NCBI RefSeq assembly: GCF_030695085.1
Contig: NZ_JAUYTS010000024.1
Location: 1-57,450, forward strand
Length of the DNA: 57,450 bases
Direction of reading: 5' to 3'
Source: Falsiroseomonas sp.
GTDB lineage: Bacteria; Pseudomonadota; Alphaproteobacteria; Acetobacterales; Acetobacteraceae
A model generated the notes under the pieces. It was not told the origin of the DNA. It was given only the letters and a program-made list of their open reading frames with translations, and did not search any database. Below, one piece after another: positions 34,206 to 45,051 of the stretch (within the stretch, counting starts at the first letter, position 1; each line of letters starts with the position of its first letter). The position numbers and the translations under genes are program-made.

Positions 34206-37200
34206 GTGTTGCGCCTCAGATCCAGGGTTCGGGGAGTTGCACGGGAGTTTAGCACGCGCGGCGCCGGCATGGCGCCCGGCGTATGGCCAAACGGGAAGAA
34301 CAATGCACGGCGGCGCGCTTCGGCCTCATTCGCATTGACCGGAAAGCTCTGGTAGTTGCGGCCGCCCGGATGCGCCACATGGTGCTGGCAGCCGGCCAGG
34401 CTGCGGCCGGTCCAGCTATCCCACACATCGAAGGTCAGCGGCGCCTGGGCGCGCACCGTCGGGTGCAGGGCGGATGGCGGGTTCCAGGCCTTGAAGCGGA
34501 TGCCGGCGACGTATTCGCCTTCCGTGCCCGTCGGCGTCAGCGGCACCGCGGCGCCGTTGCAGGCGAGGGTGAAGCGTTCCTCCACCCAGCCCGTGACGCG
34601 CGCCTGGAGGCGTTCCACGCTGCTGTCCACATAGCGGGTGGTGCCGCCGGCGGCGGTTTCCTCGCCCAGCACATGCCAGGGCTCCAGCGCGTTCCGCAGT
34701 TCCAGCTCCATGCCACGGACGGCGATGTGGCCGACCTTCGGGAAGCGGAACTCGAAATGCGGCTCGAACCACTCGGCCTGGACGGGGAAGCCGAGCGCCT
34801 GCACCTCCTCGATCACCTCGCCGAAATCCTGGTGGGCGTGGTGGTGCAGCATGAAATCATCATGCAGGCGGGTGCCCCATTTGATCAGGCGGCGCTCATA
34901 GGGGCGCTGCCAGAAGCCCGCGACCAAGGCGCGCAGCAGCAATTGCTGGGCGAGCGACATCTGCCAATGCGGCTGCATCTCGAAGCCGCGGAACTCCACC
35001 AGGCCGAGGCGCCCGCCGGCACGACCCGGATCATACATCTTGTCGATGCAGAATTCGGTGCGGTGGGTGTTGCCCGTCATGTCCACCAGCAGATTCCGGA
35101 AGATGCGGTCGGTCAGCCAGGGCGGGACGTCGGTGCCCATCGGGGGCACCTGCGCCAGGGCGGTTTCCAGCTCGTGCACCGCATCGCCGCGCGCCTCATC
35201 CACCCGCGGATGCTGGCTGGTCGGGCCGATGAACAGCCCGCTGAACAGGTAGGAGAGCGAGGGGTGGTTGTGCCAGAAGCCGACCAGCGACTTCAGCAGG
35301 TCCGGCCGCCGCAGAAAGGGACTGTCCGTCGGCGTCGCCGCGCCCATCACCATGTGGTTGCCGCCGCCGGTGCCGACATGGCGGCCATCCAGCATGAATT
35401 TTTCCGCCGCCAGCCCGATCTGGCGGGCTTCCTCATACAGCGTCTCGGTCCGCGCGCTGGTCTCGGCCCAGCTGGCGGAGGGGTGGATGTTCACCTCGAT
35501 CACGCCCGGATCGGGGGTGACGGAGAAGTTCAGCACGCGCGGGTCCTGCGGTGGCAGATAGCCCTCCAGGAACACCTTCCGGCCAGTCTCCCGCGCCGTG
35601 GCCTCGATGGCGGCGACCAGGTCGAGCCAGTCCTGCACCACGGCGAGCGGCGGCAGGAAGATGTGGATCATGCCGCCGCGCGGTTCGACACAGAGCGCGG
35701 TGCGGACCACGCCTGGCTCCTCCTTGCCCGGCTCGGGCACCGGCTGTTCCACCACGCGGCCGCGCGCGGGGCCTTCGCGGCGCGGCTGCAAAGGCTCGCG
35801 CCGGGCGAAGGGGTCGGGCTCCGGCTCGGCCTCGATGCTGTCCTCGGCGGCCCAGGGCAGGCTGTCCAGCGGCAGGCGGAACCCCATCGGGCTGTCGCCC
35901 GGCACCAGCAGCAATTCGCCGTCGCGGAAGGACCATCTGCCGGATTCCCAGGCACGGTCCGCCCCCACCCCGGCACGGCGCAGCGGCAGGACGGAGCCGA
36001 TCTCCGCCGCCAGCCCCTGGCCGAACAGCCGCGCCAGGCGGGCGCGTTCCAGGGGGTCCTTCAGCGTGGCATCCTCGGCCACGACATTGGCCGGGAGCAT
36101 CTTTTCCTTCCACAGGTAGTAGTGGACATCCTCCCGCGCCGGCATCAGCAGCGACGCATCCAGGCCGAGCCGGGTGGCAAGCGCGGCGGCGAAGCCGGCG
36201 GCATCGGCGGGCGTTGCATCGCCGATATCGTCATCCGAGGCGAGCAGGCTGGGGTCGGTCCAGACCGGCTCCCCATCCGCGCGCCAATGGCAATGCAGGC
36301 CCCAGCGCGGCAGCGGTTCGCCGGGGTACCATTTGCCCTGCGCGTAGGTCAGCGCCGCACCGGGCGCCCAGATCGGCTGCAGACGGCGCAGCAGTCGGCC
36401 AGCCAGCTTGCGCTTGGTCGGCCCCAGCGCATCCGTGTTCCACTCCGCCGCATCGCGGTCGCCCTCTGCCACGAAGGTCGGCTCGCCGCCCACGGTCAGG
36501 CGCACATCGCCGGCGGTGAGCGCCTGGTCCACGGTGGTGCCCAGCGCCATGATCCGCGCCCAGTCTTCCCCCGTGTAGGGCTTGGTCACGCGCGGCGATT
36601 GCGCCACGCGGCGGACTTCCATGTGGAAGCCGAACTCCGTCTCCGCCTCATCCACCCCGCCGGTGATGGCGGCCGCCGAGGCCGGCTCCGGCGTCGCGGC
36701 CAGCGGGATATGGCCCTCGCCGGCCAGCAGGCCGGAGGTGGGGTCGAGGCCGATCCAGCCGGCACCGGGCACATAGACCTCGCACCAGGCATGCAGGTCG
36801 GTGAAATCGACCGAGGTACCGACCGGGCCGGTGACGGATTTCACATCCGGAACGAGCTGGATCAGGTAGCCGGAGACGAAGCGCGCGGCGAAGCCGAGGT
36901 GACGCAGGATCTGCACCAGCAGCCAGCCCGAGTCGCGGCAGGACCCCTTGCGATTCGACAGCACTTCTTCCGGCGTCCAGACGCCGGGTTCCATCCGCAC
37001 GATGTAGCCGATCTCGGTGGACAGCTTCTGATTGAGGTCCACCACGTAGTTCACCGTGCTCGGTGCCTCGCGCGGGATGTCCTTCAGATAGGCTTCCAGC
37101 AGCGGCCCGGGCGCCGAGACGCGGCGGAACGGGGCGAGTTCCTGGGCGAGCACCGGGTCGTAGGTGAAGGGGAAGCTCTCCGCCTCCGGCTCCACGAAGA

Positions 37201-37477
37201 AGTCGAAGGGGTTGATCGTGGCCATGTCGGCCAGCAGATCCACCGTAACGACGAATTCGCGGACGCGTTCGGGGAACACCACGCGGGCGATGAAATTGCC
37301 CTGCGGGTCCTGCACCCAGTTGAGGAAATGCGGCTTCGGCGAGATGTCCAGGGAATAGGACAGGATCGGCGTGCGGCAATGCGGCGCCGGCCGCAGCCGG
37401 ATGAGTTGCGGCGACATGCCGACCAGGCGGTCATAGCTGTAGCTGGTGCGATGGGTGAGCGCGGCGTGGATGCTCAT
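34202..37477 (-). CDS. Transglutaminase-DUF2126 protein (long form)
   Basis: This 1091-residue protein begins with the transglutaminase N-domain (about 1-95), then a papain-like core with C180 ([13 protein letters not shown]), H229 ([10 protein letters not shown]) and D245 (GLDPTSG). From about residue 340 a long DUF2126 region follows with [60 protein letters not shown] and [23 protein letters not shown]2126 resembles a glutamine-synthetase-like/amidoligase-related catalytic domain. It is the first gene of the peptide-ligase cluster and overlaps the next gene by 4 bases. Length and order match the family; the substrate is unknown. Confidence 0.92.
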   Translation of the reverse strand: MSIHAALTHRTSYSYDRLVGMSPQLIRLRPAPHCRTPILSYSLDISPKPHFLNWVQDPQGNFIARVVFPERVREFVVTVDLLADMATINPFDFFVEPEAESFPFTYDPVLAQELAPFRRVSAPGPLLEAYLKDIPREAPSTVNYVVDLNQKLSTEIGYIVRMEPGVWTPEEVLSNRKGSCRDSGWLLVQILRHLGFAARFVSGYLIQLVPDVKSVTGPVGTSVDFTDLHAWCEVYVPGAGWIGLDPTSGLLAGEGHIPLAATPEPASAAAITGGVDEAETEFGFHMEVRRVAQSPRVTKPYTGEDWARIMALGTTVDQALTAGDVRLTVGGEPTFVAEGDRDAAEWNTDALGPTKRKLAGRLLRRLQPIWAPGAALTYAQGKWYPGEPLPRWGLHCHWRADGEPVWTDPSLLASDDDIGDATPADAAGFAAALATRLGLDASLLMPAREDVHYYLWKEKMLPANVVAEDATLKDPLERARLARLFGQGLAAEIGSVLPLRRAGVGADRAWESGRWSFRDGELLLVPGDSPMGFRLPLDSLPWAAEDSIEAEPEPDPFARREPLQPRREGPARGRVVEQPVPEPGKEEPGVVRTALCVEPRGGMIHIFLPPLAVVQDWLDLVAAIEATARETGRKVFLEGYLPPQDPRVLNFSVTPDPGVIEVNIHPSASWAETSARTETLYEEARQIGLAAEKFMLDGRHVGTGGGNHMVMGAATPTDSPFLRRPDLLKSLVGFWHNHPSLSYLFSGLFIGPTSQHPRVDEARGDAVHELETALAQVPPMGTDVPPWLTDRIFRNLLVDMTGNTHRTEFCIDKMYDPGRAGGRLGLVEFRGFEMQPHWQMSLAQQLLLRALVAGFWQRPYERRLIKWGTRLHDDFMLHHHAHQDFGEVIEEVQALGFPVQAEWFEPHFEFRFPKVGHIAVRGMELELRNALEPWHVLGEETAAGGTTRYVDSSVERLQARVTGWVEERFTLACNGAAVPLTPTGTEGEYVAGIRFKAWNPPSALHPTVRAQAPLTFDVWDSWTGRSLAGCQHHVAHPGGRNYQSFPVNANEAEARRRALFFPFGHTPGAMPAPRVLNSRATPRTLDLRRNT
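34205..34217 (-). promoter_or_regulatory. Shine-Dalgarno GAGG and CTG start overlapping a TGA stop
   Basis: On the minus strand GAGG (34217-34214) is followed by 8 bases and then CTG (34205-34203), whose last two bases begin the TGA stop of the DUF2126 gene (34204-34202). The site decides the start of the ATP-grasp/alpha-E gene, since no ATG, GTG or TTG occurs in frame before the conserved N-terminal motif. Confidence 0.5.
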
Positions 37478-37621
37478 GGGGTGTGGGGTGTCCGGCCGGG
37501 ATTTCGTGAATTGCTATCCCACCGGAATGGAGGGGGCCGCAAGGCGGAGAATGGCCTCGGGTGGACAGGACCGCCCCTGCCGCTCCAACCTGCCGCCGAT
37601 AGCGGCTTTGGGGAAACGGGA

Positions 37622-38368
37622 ATGGCTCAAAAATATGCATTGGTGACGGGTGCCGGGTCCGGCGTCGGCCGCGCTGCATCGCTGGCGCTGGCCGAGGATG
37701 GCTGGACGGTGGCGCTGCTGGGCCGCCGCAAGGACGCGCTGGAGGAGACGGCCGGGATGTGCGGCGGCGGCAAGACCCTGGTGTTGCCGGCCGACGTCAC
37801 CGACCCCGGCCAGATCGACGCCGCCTTCGCGACACTCGCAAAAGAATTTGGCCGCCTGGACCTGCTGTTCAACAATGCCGGCAACAACGTGCCCGGCACG
37901 CCGTTCGAGGAACTGACGGCGGAACAATGGTTCAAGGTGGTCAACGTCAACCTGAACGGCGTGTTCCTCTGCGCCCATGCCGCCTTCCGCATGATGGCGA
38001 AGCAGGACCCGATGGGCGGGCGCATCATCAACAACGGCTCGATCAGCGCCCATGCGCCGCGGCCGGGTAGCGCACCCTATACCGCCACCAAGCACGCCGT
38101 CACCGGCCTGACCAAATCCATGAACCTCGATGGCCGCCGCTTCGACATTGCCGTGGGGCAGATCGATATCGGCAATGCGGCGACGCCGATGGCGGAACGC
38201 ATGGCCAAGGGCGTGCCGCAGGCCGATTGGCAGATCAAGGCGGAACCGCTGATGAAGGTGGACCATGTCGGCCGCGCGGTCGCGCAGATGGCCGCCTGGC
38301 CGCTGGAGACCAACGTGCTGACCATGACCATCATGGCCACCAAGATGCCCTTCGTCGGTCGTGGTTGA
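37622..38368 (+). CDS. Short-chain dehydrogenase/reductase (first)
   Basis: The 248-residue classical SDR has the cofactor loop [12 protein letters not shown] near residue 83 and the catalytic serine, YxxxK set in [10 protein letters not shown] and YTATK. It acts on an alcohol/ketone with NAD(P); substrate unknown. GGGAA upstream and the sharp beginning of the motif set ATG 37622 as the start. Gene order then runs to a second SDR 87 bases downstream and to glucokinase. It diverges from the DUF2126 gene across 144 bases. The C-terminus ([18 protein letters not shown]) is typical of oxidoreductases of unknown specificity in this class. Confidence 0.9.
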   Translation: MAQKYALVTGAGSGVGRAASLALAEDGWTVALLGRRKDALEETAGMCGGGKTLVLPADVTDPGQIDAAFATLAKEFGRLDLLFNNAGNNVPGTPFEELTAEQWFKVVNVNLNGVFLCAHAAFRMMAKQDPMGGRIINNGSISAHAPRPGSAPYTATKHAVTGLTKSMNLDGRRFDIAVGQIDIGNAATPMAERMAKGVPQADWQIKAEPLMKVDHVGRAVAQMAAWPLETNVLTMTIMATKMPFVGRG

Positions 38369-38455
38369 GGGACGGGGGTCCATGCGGTCGCTGGAGGGCG
38401 CAGGCGCCCGCAGGGCAACGAGCACCGGAGGCGTGAATCGCATGGGAGAAAACGC

Positions 38456-39208
38456 ATGAACAAGCTCGATCTGCAGGGCCGCGTCGCCGTTGTCACCGGC
38501 GGTGCGCGTGGCATCGGCCTGGCGGTGGCGCGGCGGATGATCCAGTCCGGCGCCGCCGTCTCGATCTGGGATGCGGACCCCGCCAAGGCGGAGGAAAGCC
38601 GCGCGGCGCTGGCCGCCGATGGCGCCGTCTCCGCCCAGGTCCTCGACCTGGCGGATGAGGTCGCGGTGGCGGAGGCCACGACCAAGACGCTGGTCGCGCA
38701 TGGCAAGATCGATATTCTGGTGAACAATGCCGGGATCACCGGTGGCAACATGCCGGTGGCGGATATCCCAGCCGCGCAATGGCGCCGCGTGGTGGAGGTG
38801 AACCTGACCGCGCCCTTCCTGGTGTGCCAGGCGCTGGTGCCGCATCTGGTGGCGAATGGCTGGGGCCGCGTGGTGAATGTCGCCTCCGTCGCGGGGAAGG
38901 AGGGCAATCCGAACGCCGCGCATTACTCCGCCAGCAAGGCCGGGCTGATCGGGCTGACCAAGTCGCTGGCGAAGGAACTGGCAACGAAGAACGTGCTGGT
39001 GAACTGCGTCACGCCGGCCGCCGCCAAGACCGATATCTTCAACCAGATGACGGAGGCCCATATCGCCTTCATGCTGTCGAAGATCCCGATGGGCCGTTTC
39101 GTCGAGGTGGAGGAGATCGCTGCCCTGATCTGCTGGCTGTCGACGCCCGATTGTTCCTTCTCGACCGGTGGCGTCTTCGACATCAGCGGCGGGCGCGCCA
39201 CCTATTGA
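38456..39208 (+). CDS. Short-chain dehydrogenase/reductase, FabG-like (second)
   Basis: The 250-residue SDR shows TGGARGIG, NNAG and the catalytic serine with YSASK (VASVAGKEG, HYSASKAG), and ends FDISGGRATY as in FabG/2,5-diketo-gluconate-type reductases. Aspartate at the end of the second beta strand (IWDAD) favours NAD(H) over NADP(H). Its TGA overlaps the TTG start of glucokinase. A sugar or sugar-acid dehydrogenase role would suit the neighbours but is not proven. Confidence 0.9.
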   Translation: MNKLDLQGRVAVVTGGARGIGLAVARRMIQSGAAVSIWDADPAKAEESRAALAADGAVSAQVLDLADEVAVAEATTKTLVAHGKIDILVNNAGITGGNMPVADIPAAQWRRVVEVNLTAPFLVCQALVPHLVANGWGRVVNVASVAGKEGNPNAAHYSASKAGLIGLTKSLAKELATKNVLVNCVTPAAAKTDIFNQMTEAHIAFMLSKIPMGRFVEVEEIAALICWLSTPDCSFSTGGVFDISGGRATY

Positions 39209-40149
39209 GCGCGCTTCTGGCGGATATCGGCGGCACCAATGCCCGCTTCGCGCTGTGGCAGGCTGGGCGGGCCTCGGAGCCCGTCATCCTGCCCGTGGCG
39301 GATTTCGCGACCGCGGAGGATGCGATGGCGGAGGCAATCCGCCGCCTGGCGCCGGCCACGGCGCCGGAGCGCGCCATCCTGGCGCTCGCCGGGCCTGTGC
39401 TGGAGGAGCCGGTGCGGCTGACCAACGCCAACTGGGCGCTGTCGAGTGCCGCCATCGCGGATCGCTTCGGCATGAAGCGCGTGCGGCTGGTGAACGACTT
39501 CCTGGCGCTGGCGCATGCGCTGCCGCATCTGGGCGCGGGCGATGTGCACCGCATCGGCGGTGGCCGGGCCGTGGCCGATGCGCCGATGCTGGTGGTCGGC
39601 CCGGGCACCGGGCTGGGCGCCGCCGGGCTGGTGCCCTCCCCCTCCGGCCCGATCGCCGTGCCGACGGAGGGCGGCCATATCGGCCTGGCCGGGGAGACGG
39701 TGCGGGAGGATGCGGTGATCAGCGGCCTGCGCGCCCGCTGCGGCCGCGCCGGGGCAGAGGAGGCGCTGTCTGGCCGCGGGCTGGTCAACCTGCACGCCAT
39801 CGTGGCCGATCTTCAGGGCGTGGCCGCGCCACCGCGCGATGCCGCCGCGATCGTCGCCGCCGCCGGCACCTGCAAGGTGGCGGATGAGACGCTGGCGCAT
39901 TTCCTGGCCTTCCTGGCGGGCTTTGCCGGTGACATGGCGCTCGCCTGGGGCGCGCGCGGCGGCGTGTTCATCGCCGGCGGCATCCTGCCGCGCCTGCTGC
40001 CGATGCTGGATGCCCGGCAGTTTCGTGAACAATTCGAGGCCAAGCCGCCGATGCGGCACTGGATGGCCGATGTTCCCTTGGCGGTGGTGACGCACCCTGC
40101 CCCGGCCTTCCTGGGCCTTGCCGCGATGGCGCGGTTCAGCGCGGATTAA
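39205..40149 (+). CDS. glk: Glucokinase
   Basis: The 314-residue protein phosphorylates glucose with ATP to glucose-6-phosphate. It has the bacterial Glk ATP-binding start LLADIGGTNARFAL at residues 4-17, RLVNDFLALAHAL with the catalytic aspartate, VVGPGTGLGAAGLV, PTEGGHIGLA and the GGVFIAGGILPRLLP segment. The start must be TTG 39205 because the motif begins three codons later and no other start is near; it overlaps the SDR stop as TTGA. It supplies glucose-6-phosphate just upstream of the glycogen operon (141 bases). Confidence 0.9.
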   Translation: MSALLADIGGTNARFALWQAGRASEPVILPVADFATAEDAMAEAIRRLAPATAPERAILALAGPVLEEPVRLTNANWALSSAAIADRFGMKRVRLVNDFLALAHALPHLGAGDVHRIGGGRAVADAPMLVVGPGTGLGAAGLVPSPSGPIAVPTEGGHIGLAGETVREDAVISGLRARCGRAGAEEALSGRGLVNLHAIVADLQGVAAPPRDAAAIVAAAGTCKVADETLAHFLAFLAGFAGDMALAWGARGGVFIAGGILPRLLPMLDARQFREQFEAKPPMRHWMADVPLAVVTHPAPAFLGLAAMARFSAD

Positions 40150-40177
40150 CGGCTGCTGCCCGCAACCGGCGGGCGAA

Positions 40178-40212
40178 AGCAGGTGCTCCTTTTTCATTTG
40201 GCGGCACCTGCT
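40178..40212. promoter_or_regulatory. Inverted repeat upstream of the glycogen operon
   Basis: AGCAGGTGC (40178-40186) and GCACCTGCT (40204-40212) are perfect inverted arms separated by 17 T-rich bases, followed at 40217-40229 by a small GCTGC-AAA-GCAGC hairpin. Both lie between glucokinase and the GlgP-GlgB gene. The arms could be an operator for a dimeric regulator or part of an attenuator-like leader; no nearby T run after the second arm supports termination. Confidence 0.45.
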
Positions 40213-40290
40213 ATTTGCTGCAAAGCAGCGTCGTTGGCGCGATCGTCCCAACGGCGTGCGATCACGCCTGCCCCCAGGAGCCGAGACAAG

Positions 40291-43200
40291 ATGGACACCC
40301 CGACGACACCGAGCCTCGCCGCCGCGCCCACTCGGATGCCGGCGGATGATGCCGCCGCGCTGCGCGAGACCATCCTGCACAAGCTGACCTATGATCTGGG
40401 CAAAAGCCGGCTCGGCGCACGGGATCGCGACTGGTTCATCGCCACCGCCCTGGCGGTGCGGGACCGGATCGTGGATCGCTGGATCGACCTGACGCGGGCC
40501 ACCTACCAGTCCGGCGCCAAGCAGGTCTATTATTTGAGCCTGGAGTTCCTGATCGGCCGGCTGCTGCGCGACAACGTGTCCAACCTGGGCCTGGTCGGCG
40601 CCATCCGCGATGCGCTGGAGCCGCTCGGCGTGGACCCGGAGAAGCTGCGGATCGCGGAGCCGGATGCGGCGCTCGGCAATGGCGGCCTCGGCCGGCTCGC
40701 GGCCTGTTTCATGGAGAGCATGGCCTCGCTGGGCATTCCGGCCTTCGGCTACGGCATCCGCTACGACCATGGCCTGTTCCGCCAGATCATCCGCGATGGC
40801 TGGCAGCATGAATTCCCCGAGGACTGGCTGAACTTCGGCAATCCGTGGGAATTCGCCCGGCCGGAAATCTCCCACACCATCGGCTTCGGTGGCGTGGTGG
40901 AGGCCGTGGCCGTCTCCGAGGCCAGCGTGAAGCTCGTCTGGAAGCCGGGCGAGACGGTGCAGGCGGTGGCCTATGACACGCCCATCGTCGGCTGGCGCGG
41001 CGCGCATGTGAACACGCTGCGGCTTTGGTCGGCACGCGCCACGGATGCGCTGAAGCTGGAGGCGTTCAATTCCGGCGACCATATCGGCGCGCTCAGCGAG
41101 AAGGTACGCGCGGAGAGCATCTCGAAGCTGCTCTACCCTTCCGATGAAAGTCCCGCCGGGCAGGAATTGCGGCTGCGGCAGGAATACTTCTTTTCCTCCG
41201 CCGCGCTGCAGGACCTGGTTCGCCGGCATATGCGCGTCTATGGCGATATCCGGTCCCTGCCCGATCGCGTGGCGATCCAGCTGAATGACACGCACCCCGC
41301 CATCGTGGTCGCGGAACTTTTGCGCATCCTGGTCGATCTGCATGACATTGCATGGGACGAGGCCTGGAACATCACGCGCCGCACGATCAGCTACACCAAC
41401 CACACGCTGCTGCCCGAGGCGCTGGAAAGCTGGCCGGTTCCATTGATGGAGCGGCTGCTGCCACGCCACATGCAGCTGATCTACCTGATCAACGCCTTCC
41501 ACCTGGATGAGGTGCGGAGCGGCAATCCGGGCGATGGGCGGCTGCTGTCCTCCGTCTCCCTGATCGAGGAAGGGCATGGGCGGCGCGTGCGGATGGGCCA
41601 TCTGGCCGTGGTCGGCTCGCACAAGGTCAACGGCGTCTCCGCGCTGCATTCGGAACTGCTGAAGCAGACGGTGTTCGCGGATTTCCACCACCTGTTCCCG
41701 GGGCGTCTGACCAACAAGACCAACGGCATCACCTTCCGGCGCTGGCTCCAGCAATGCAATCCGGGCCTGACCGGGCTGCTGGTGGAAGCCTGCGGGCCGG
41801 GGGTTCTGGACAATCCGCAGGCGCTGGAGAAGCTGCGCCCACTGGCCACGGATGCGGTTTTCCAGCAGAAATTCGCCGCCGTGAAGCGCGCCAACAAGCA
41901 GGCGCTGGCAGCCCTGGTGCGGGACCAGTACCAGCTCAAGCTGGACCCGGACGCGCTGTTCGACGTCCAAATCAAGCGCATCCACGAATACAAGCGCCAA
42001 CTGCTGAACGTTATCGAGGCAGTTGCGTTGTATGACGAAATCCGCAGCCAGCCGACGAAGAACTGGACCCCGCGGGTCAAGATCTTCGCCGGCAAGGCAG
42101 CGAGCAGCTACCACCGGGCGAAGCTGATCATCAAGCTGGCACATGACGTGGCCCGCGTGGTGAACAGCGACCCCACGGTGCGCAACCTGCTGAAGGTGGT
42201 GTTCCTGCCGAACTACAACGTCTCGCTCGCCGAAATGATCGTGCCCGCGGCCGACCTGTCCGAGCAGATCAGCACGGCGGGCATGGAGGCATCAGGCACC
42301 GGCAACATGAAGCTGGCGCTGAACGGCGCGCTGACCATCGGCACGCTCGACGGCGCCAATGTCGAGATCAAGGAACATGTCGGCGACGACAACATCTTCA
42401 TCTTCGGCCTGACGACCGATGAAGTGGCCAAGCACCGTGCCGAGGGTATCCAGGGCTCGGCCGCCATTGCGCGGTCGCGCCGGCTGCAGGAAGCGCTGGA
42501 GCAGATCGAGGCGGGCGTCTTCTCCCCCGACGACCCGACCCGCTACCGCGAGCTGGTCGCCTCGCTCCGTGCCTCCGACTACTTCCTGGTGAGCGCGGAT
42601 TTCGACAGCTACTTCGACGCGCAGCGCCGCGTCGACGATCACTGGCACAACCCCGCCGCCTGGTGGAAATCCGCCGTGCTGAACACCGCCAATGTCGCCT
42701 GGTTCTCCTCCGACCGCACCATCGCGGAATATGCGGAGGAGATCTGGAACGTGCCTGTGTCAAGCGAAGCCCTGCCCACGGATGAAGGTGAAGCGCCCAT
42801 GATGGAAGCCTGGCAGATGCCAGCGGCCGAGCTTGAGGCGCTGCTTAACGCCCGCCATGGCGACCCTTTCGCCTGGCTTGGGCCGCATGAGGTGCCGGCT
42901 GGGCCGGAAGGTGGCGGCCTTGTGGTCCGCGCCTTCGTGCCGGATGCCGCAAGGCTGTACGTGCTGCCGGCGGAAGGCGGCCCGCCGGTGCCGCTCGACC
43001 AGCGCGACGGCGCCGGCATCTTCGAGGGAAAGCTGCCGCGACGCCGCCTGCCCTTCGCCTATCGCCTGCGTGCCGAGAATGACGGCGGCACCTGGGAGCT
43101 GGAGGACCCGTTCCGCTTCGGCCCGACGCTCGGCCCGCTCGATGACCATCTGCTGGTGGAGGGCACGCATCGCCGGCTGCATGAACGCCTGGGCGCGCAT

Positions 43201-45051
43201 GTGGTGGTGCATGAAGGCGTGCAGGGCACGCGCTTCGCGGTCTGGGCGCCGAATGCGAAGCGGGTTTCCGTGGTTGGCGATTTCAACGCCTGGGACGGCC
43301 GCCGCCACCCGATGCGCAAGCGCGTCGATAGTGGGTTGTGGGAGATCTTCCTGCCGGGCCTTGGCGCGGGCGCTGCCTACAAGTTTGAAATCCTCGGCCC
43401 CGATGGCGAGGTGCAGCCGCTGAAGGCGGACCCCTTCGGCCGTGCCGCGCAGCTTCGCCCGGCCACCGCATCCTTGGTACAGGCGGATGCGGAATTCCCC
43501 TGGCAGGATGCCGACTTCCTGGCGCGGCGCGGTGCGCGCCAATCGGCCCGCGCGCCGATCGCGATCTATGAGGTGCATGCCCCGTCCTGGCGCCGCCACC
43601 CCGATGGCCGCTTCTATTCCTGGGACGATCTGATCACCGCCCTGGTGCCCTATGTCGCCTGGATGGGCTTCACCCATGTCGAGCTGATGCCGGTGATGGA
43701 GCATCCGCTGGATGAAAGCTGGGGCTATCAGCCGATCGGGCTGCACGCCCCCACCGCGCGGATGGGCGACCCGGCCGGGCTGAAGCGCTTCGTCCAGGCC
43801 TGTCACGACCATGATCTGGGCGTGATCCTGGATTGGGTGCCGGCGCATTTCCCGCAGGACAAGCACGGGCTGATCCGCTTCGACGGCAATGCGCTGTACG
43901 AACACCCGGACCCGAAGCGTGGTTTCCACAAGGGCTGGGGCACCGCGACCTTCGATTTCGGCAGGCGCGAGGTGGCGGGCTTCCTCGCCTCCAACGCGCT
44001 GTACTGGACGCAGGAATTTCACGCCGACGGGCTGCGCGTGGATGCGGTTTCCACCATGGTGCATCTCGACCACGGCCGGGCGCCCGGCGACTGGATTCCG
44101 AATGACGAAGGCGGCACGGAAAACCACGAGGCCGTCGCCTTCCTGCGCCAGGTGAACGCCCTGGTGGCGGAGGAAGCGCCCGGTGCGGCGATATTCGCGG
44201 AGGAGGCAACCTCCTGGCCCGGGGTCACGCATCCGGCCGAATCCGGCGGGCTCGGCTTCCAGTTCAAGTGGAACATGGGCTGGATGAACGACACGCTGCG
44301 CTACATCGCGCTGGATCCGCTGCACCGCCGCTGGCACCACAACCTGGTGACCTTCGGCATGGTCTATGCCCATTCCGAGAAATTCGTGCTGCCGCTCAGC
44401 CATGACGAGGTGGTGCACGGCAAGGGATCGCTGCTTGGGCGCCTGCCGGGCGACGACTGGCAGCGCTTCGCGACGTTGCGCGCCTATTACGGCTTCATGT
44501 ACGGCCACCCCGGCAAGAAGCTGCTGTTCATGGGCGACGAGATCGCGCAGTGGCGCGAATGGTCCGAATCCCGGGAACTGGATTGGTGGCTGCTGCAATT
44601 CGGCACCCACCAGGGCGTGCAGAACCTGGTTCGCGAACTCAACCAGATCTACCGGGAGATACCCGCCCTGCATGCAGGGGATGCAATTCCGGAGGGTTTC
44701 CGCTGGATCGACGCGGATGACGCGGAGCATTCCGTGTTCAGCTGGCTGCGGATGGATGGCGAAGGTGGAAAACCCGTTGCGGTGTTGTGCAACCTCACAC
44801 CCGTTCCGAGGTTACATCTACGCTTCGGCTTGCCGCAGGCAGGTGTGTGGCGAGAAGTGCTGAATACCGACGCGACGGGTTTCGGCGGTTCGGGCATGGG
44901 CAATCTCGGGCGTGTGGTGGCTGAAAACCTGCCCGCGCACGGCTTCCCCGCCTCGGCCGTCGTGGTGTTGCCTCCGCTGGCAACCATCTATCTGATGCCG
45001 GAGCATCTCGAGAACGAAACTGAGGGAGAAGACCATGCCGAACAGCCGTAG
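40291..45051 (+). CDS. Fused glycogen phosphorylase and 1,4-alpha-glucan branching enzyme (GlgP-GlgB)
   Basis: One frame of 1587 codons encodes two complete enzymes. Residues 1 to about 828 are alpha-glucan phosphorylase, with [23 protein letters not shown] and the pyridoxal-phosphate lysine K674 in [11 protein letters not shown]. From about residue 837 follows a GlgB with two CBM48-like N-terminal modules and a GH13 barrel: nucleophile D1251 (LRVDAVS), acid/base E1304 ([10 protein letters not shown]) and D1372 (SHDEVVHG). The phosphorylase releases glucose-1-phosphate from chain ends while the branching enzyme makes alpha-1,6 links. No stop separates them; the seam reads [11 protein letters not shown]. 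The ATG at 40291 has AGGAG 10 bases upstream. Its end overlaps glgC by 17 bases. Confidence 0.92.
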   Translation: MDTPTTPSLAAAPTRMPADDAAALRETILHKLTYDLGKSRLGARDRDWFIATALAVRDRIVDRWIDLTRATYQSGAKQVYYLSLEFLIGRLLRDNVSNLGLVGAIRDALEPLGVDPEKLRIAEPDAALGNGGLGRLAACFMESMASLGIPAFGYGIRYDHGLFRQIIRDGWQHEFPEDWLNFGNPWEFARPEISHTIGFGGVVEAVAVSEASVKLVWKPGETVQAVAYDTPIVGWRGAHVNTLRLWSARATDALKLEAFNSGDHIGALSEKVRAESISKLLYPSDESPAGQELRLRQEYFFSSAALQDLVRRHMRVYGDIRSLPDRVAIQLNDTHPAIVVAELLRILVDLHDIAWDEAWNITRRTISYTNHTLLPEALESWPVPLMERLLPRHMQLIYLINAFHLDEVRSGNPGDGRLLSSVSLIEEGHGRRVRMGHLAVVGSHKVNGVSALHSELLKQTVFADFHHLFPGRLTNKTNGITFRRWLQQCNPGLTGLLVEACGPGVLDNPQALEKLRPLATDAVFQQKFAAVKRANKQALAALVRDQYQLKLDPDALFDVQIKRIHEYKRQLLNVIEAVALYDEIRSQPTKNWTPRVKIFAGKAASSYHRAKLIIKLAHDVARVVNSDPTVRNLLKVVFLPNYNVSLAEMIVPAADLSEQISTAGMEASGTGNMKLALNGALTIGTLDGANVEIKEHVGDDNIFIFGLTTDEVAKHRAEGIQGSAAIARSRRLQEALEQIEAGVFSPDDPTRYRELVASLRASDYFLVSADFDSYFDAQRRVDDHWHNPAAWWKSAVLNTANVAWFSSDRTIAEYAEEIWNVPVSSEALPTDEGEAPMMEAWQMPAAELEALLNARHGDPFAWLGPHEVPAGPEGGGLVVRAFVPDAARLYVLPAEGGPPVPLDQRDGAGIFEGKLPRRRLPFAYRLRAENDGGTWELEDPFRFGPTLGPLDDHLLVEGTHRRLHERLGAHVVVHEGVQGTRFAVWAPNAKRVSVVGDFNAWDGRRHPMRKRVDSGLWEIFLPGLGAGAAYKFEILGPDGEVQPLKADPFGRAAQLRPATASLVQADAEFPWQDADFLARRGARQSARAPIAIYEVHAPSWRRHPDGRFYSWDDLITALVPYVAWMGFTHVELMPVMEHPLDESWGYQPIGLHAPTARMGDPAGLKRFVQACHDHDLGVILDWVPAHFPQDKHGLIRFDGNALYEHPDPKRGFHKGWGTATFDFGRREVAGFLASNALYWTQEFHADGLRVDAVSTMVHLDHGRAPGDWIPNDEGGTENHEAVAFLRQVNALVAEEAPGAAIFAEEATSWPGVTHPAESGGLGFQFKWNMGWMNDTLRYIALDPLHRRWHHNLVTFGMVYAHSEKFVLPLSHDEVVHGKGSLLGRLPGDDWQRFATLRAYYGFMYGHPGKKLLFMGDEIAQWREWSESRELDWWLLQFGTHQGVQNLVRELNQIYREIPALHAGDAIPEGFRWIDADDAEHSVFSWLRMDGEGGKPVAVLCNLTPVPRLHLRFGLPQAGVWREVLNTDATGFGGSGMGNLGRVVAENLPAHGFPASAVVVLPPLATIYLMPEHLENETEGEDHAEQP
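42784..42804 (+). promoter_or_regulatory. Internal Shine-Dalgarno-like site and tandem ATG at the GlgP-GlgB seam
   Basis: GAAGGTGAAG (42784-42793) stands 5 bases before two in-frame ATG codons (42799 and 42802), exactly where the branching-enzyme part begins. This could allow a free GlgB of about 750 residues to be made besides the fusion, or be the remnant of a once separate glgB gene. Confidence 0.45.

Noticed and set aside
34283..37600. A very long open frame antisense to the DUF2126 gene, running in phase into the first SDR gene
   Set aside because: Its sequence is a low-complexity mirror of a GC-rich gene with strong codon bias; only the SDR part at 37622-38368 has family motifs.
39202..42144. 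Long open frame antisense to glucokinase and the GlgP part
   Set aside because: Covers the intergenic hairpin and two real genes, with no domain of its own.
42740..42800. A frameshift sequencing error creating the GlgP-GlgB fusion
   Set aside because: Both flanks stay in one frame without any compensating break, so nothing in the sequence indicates an error; it is only a possibility to test, not a call.
42760..44730. Long open frame antisense to the GlgB part
   Set aside because: No motif; shadow of GlgB codon bias.
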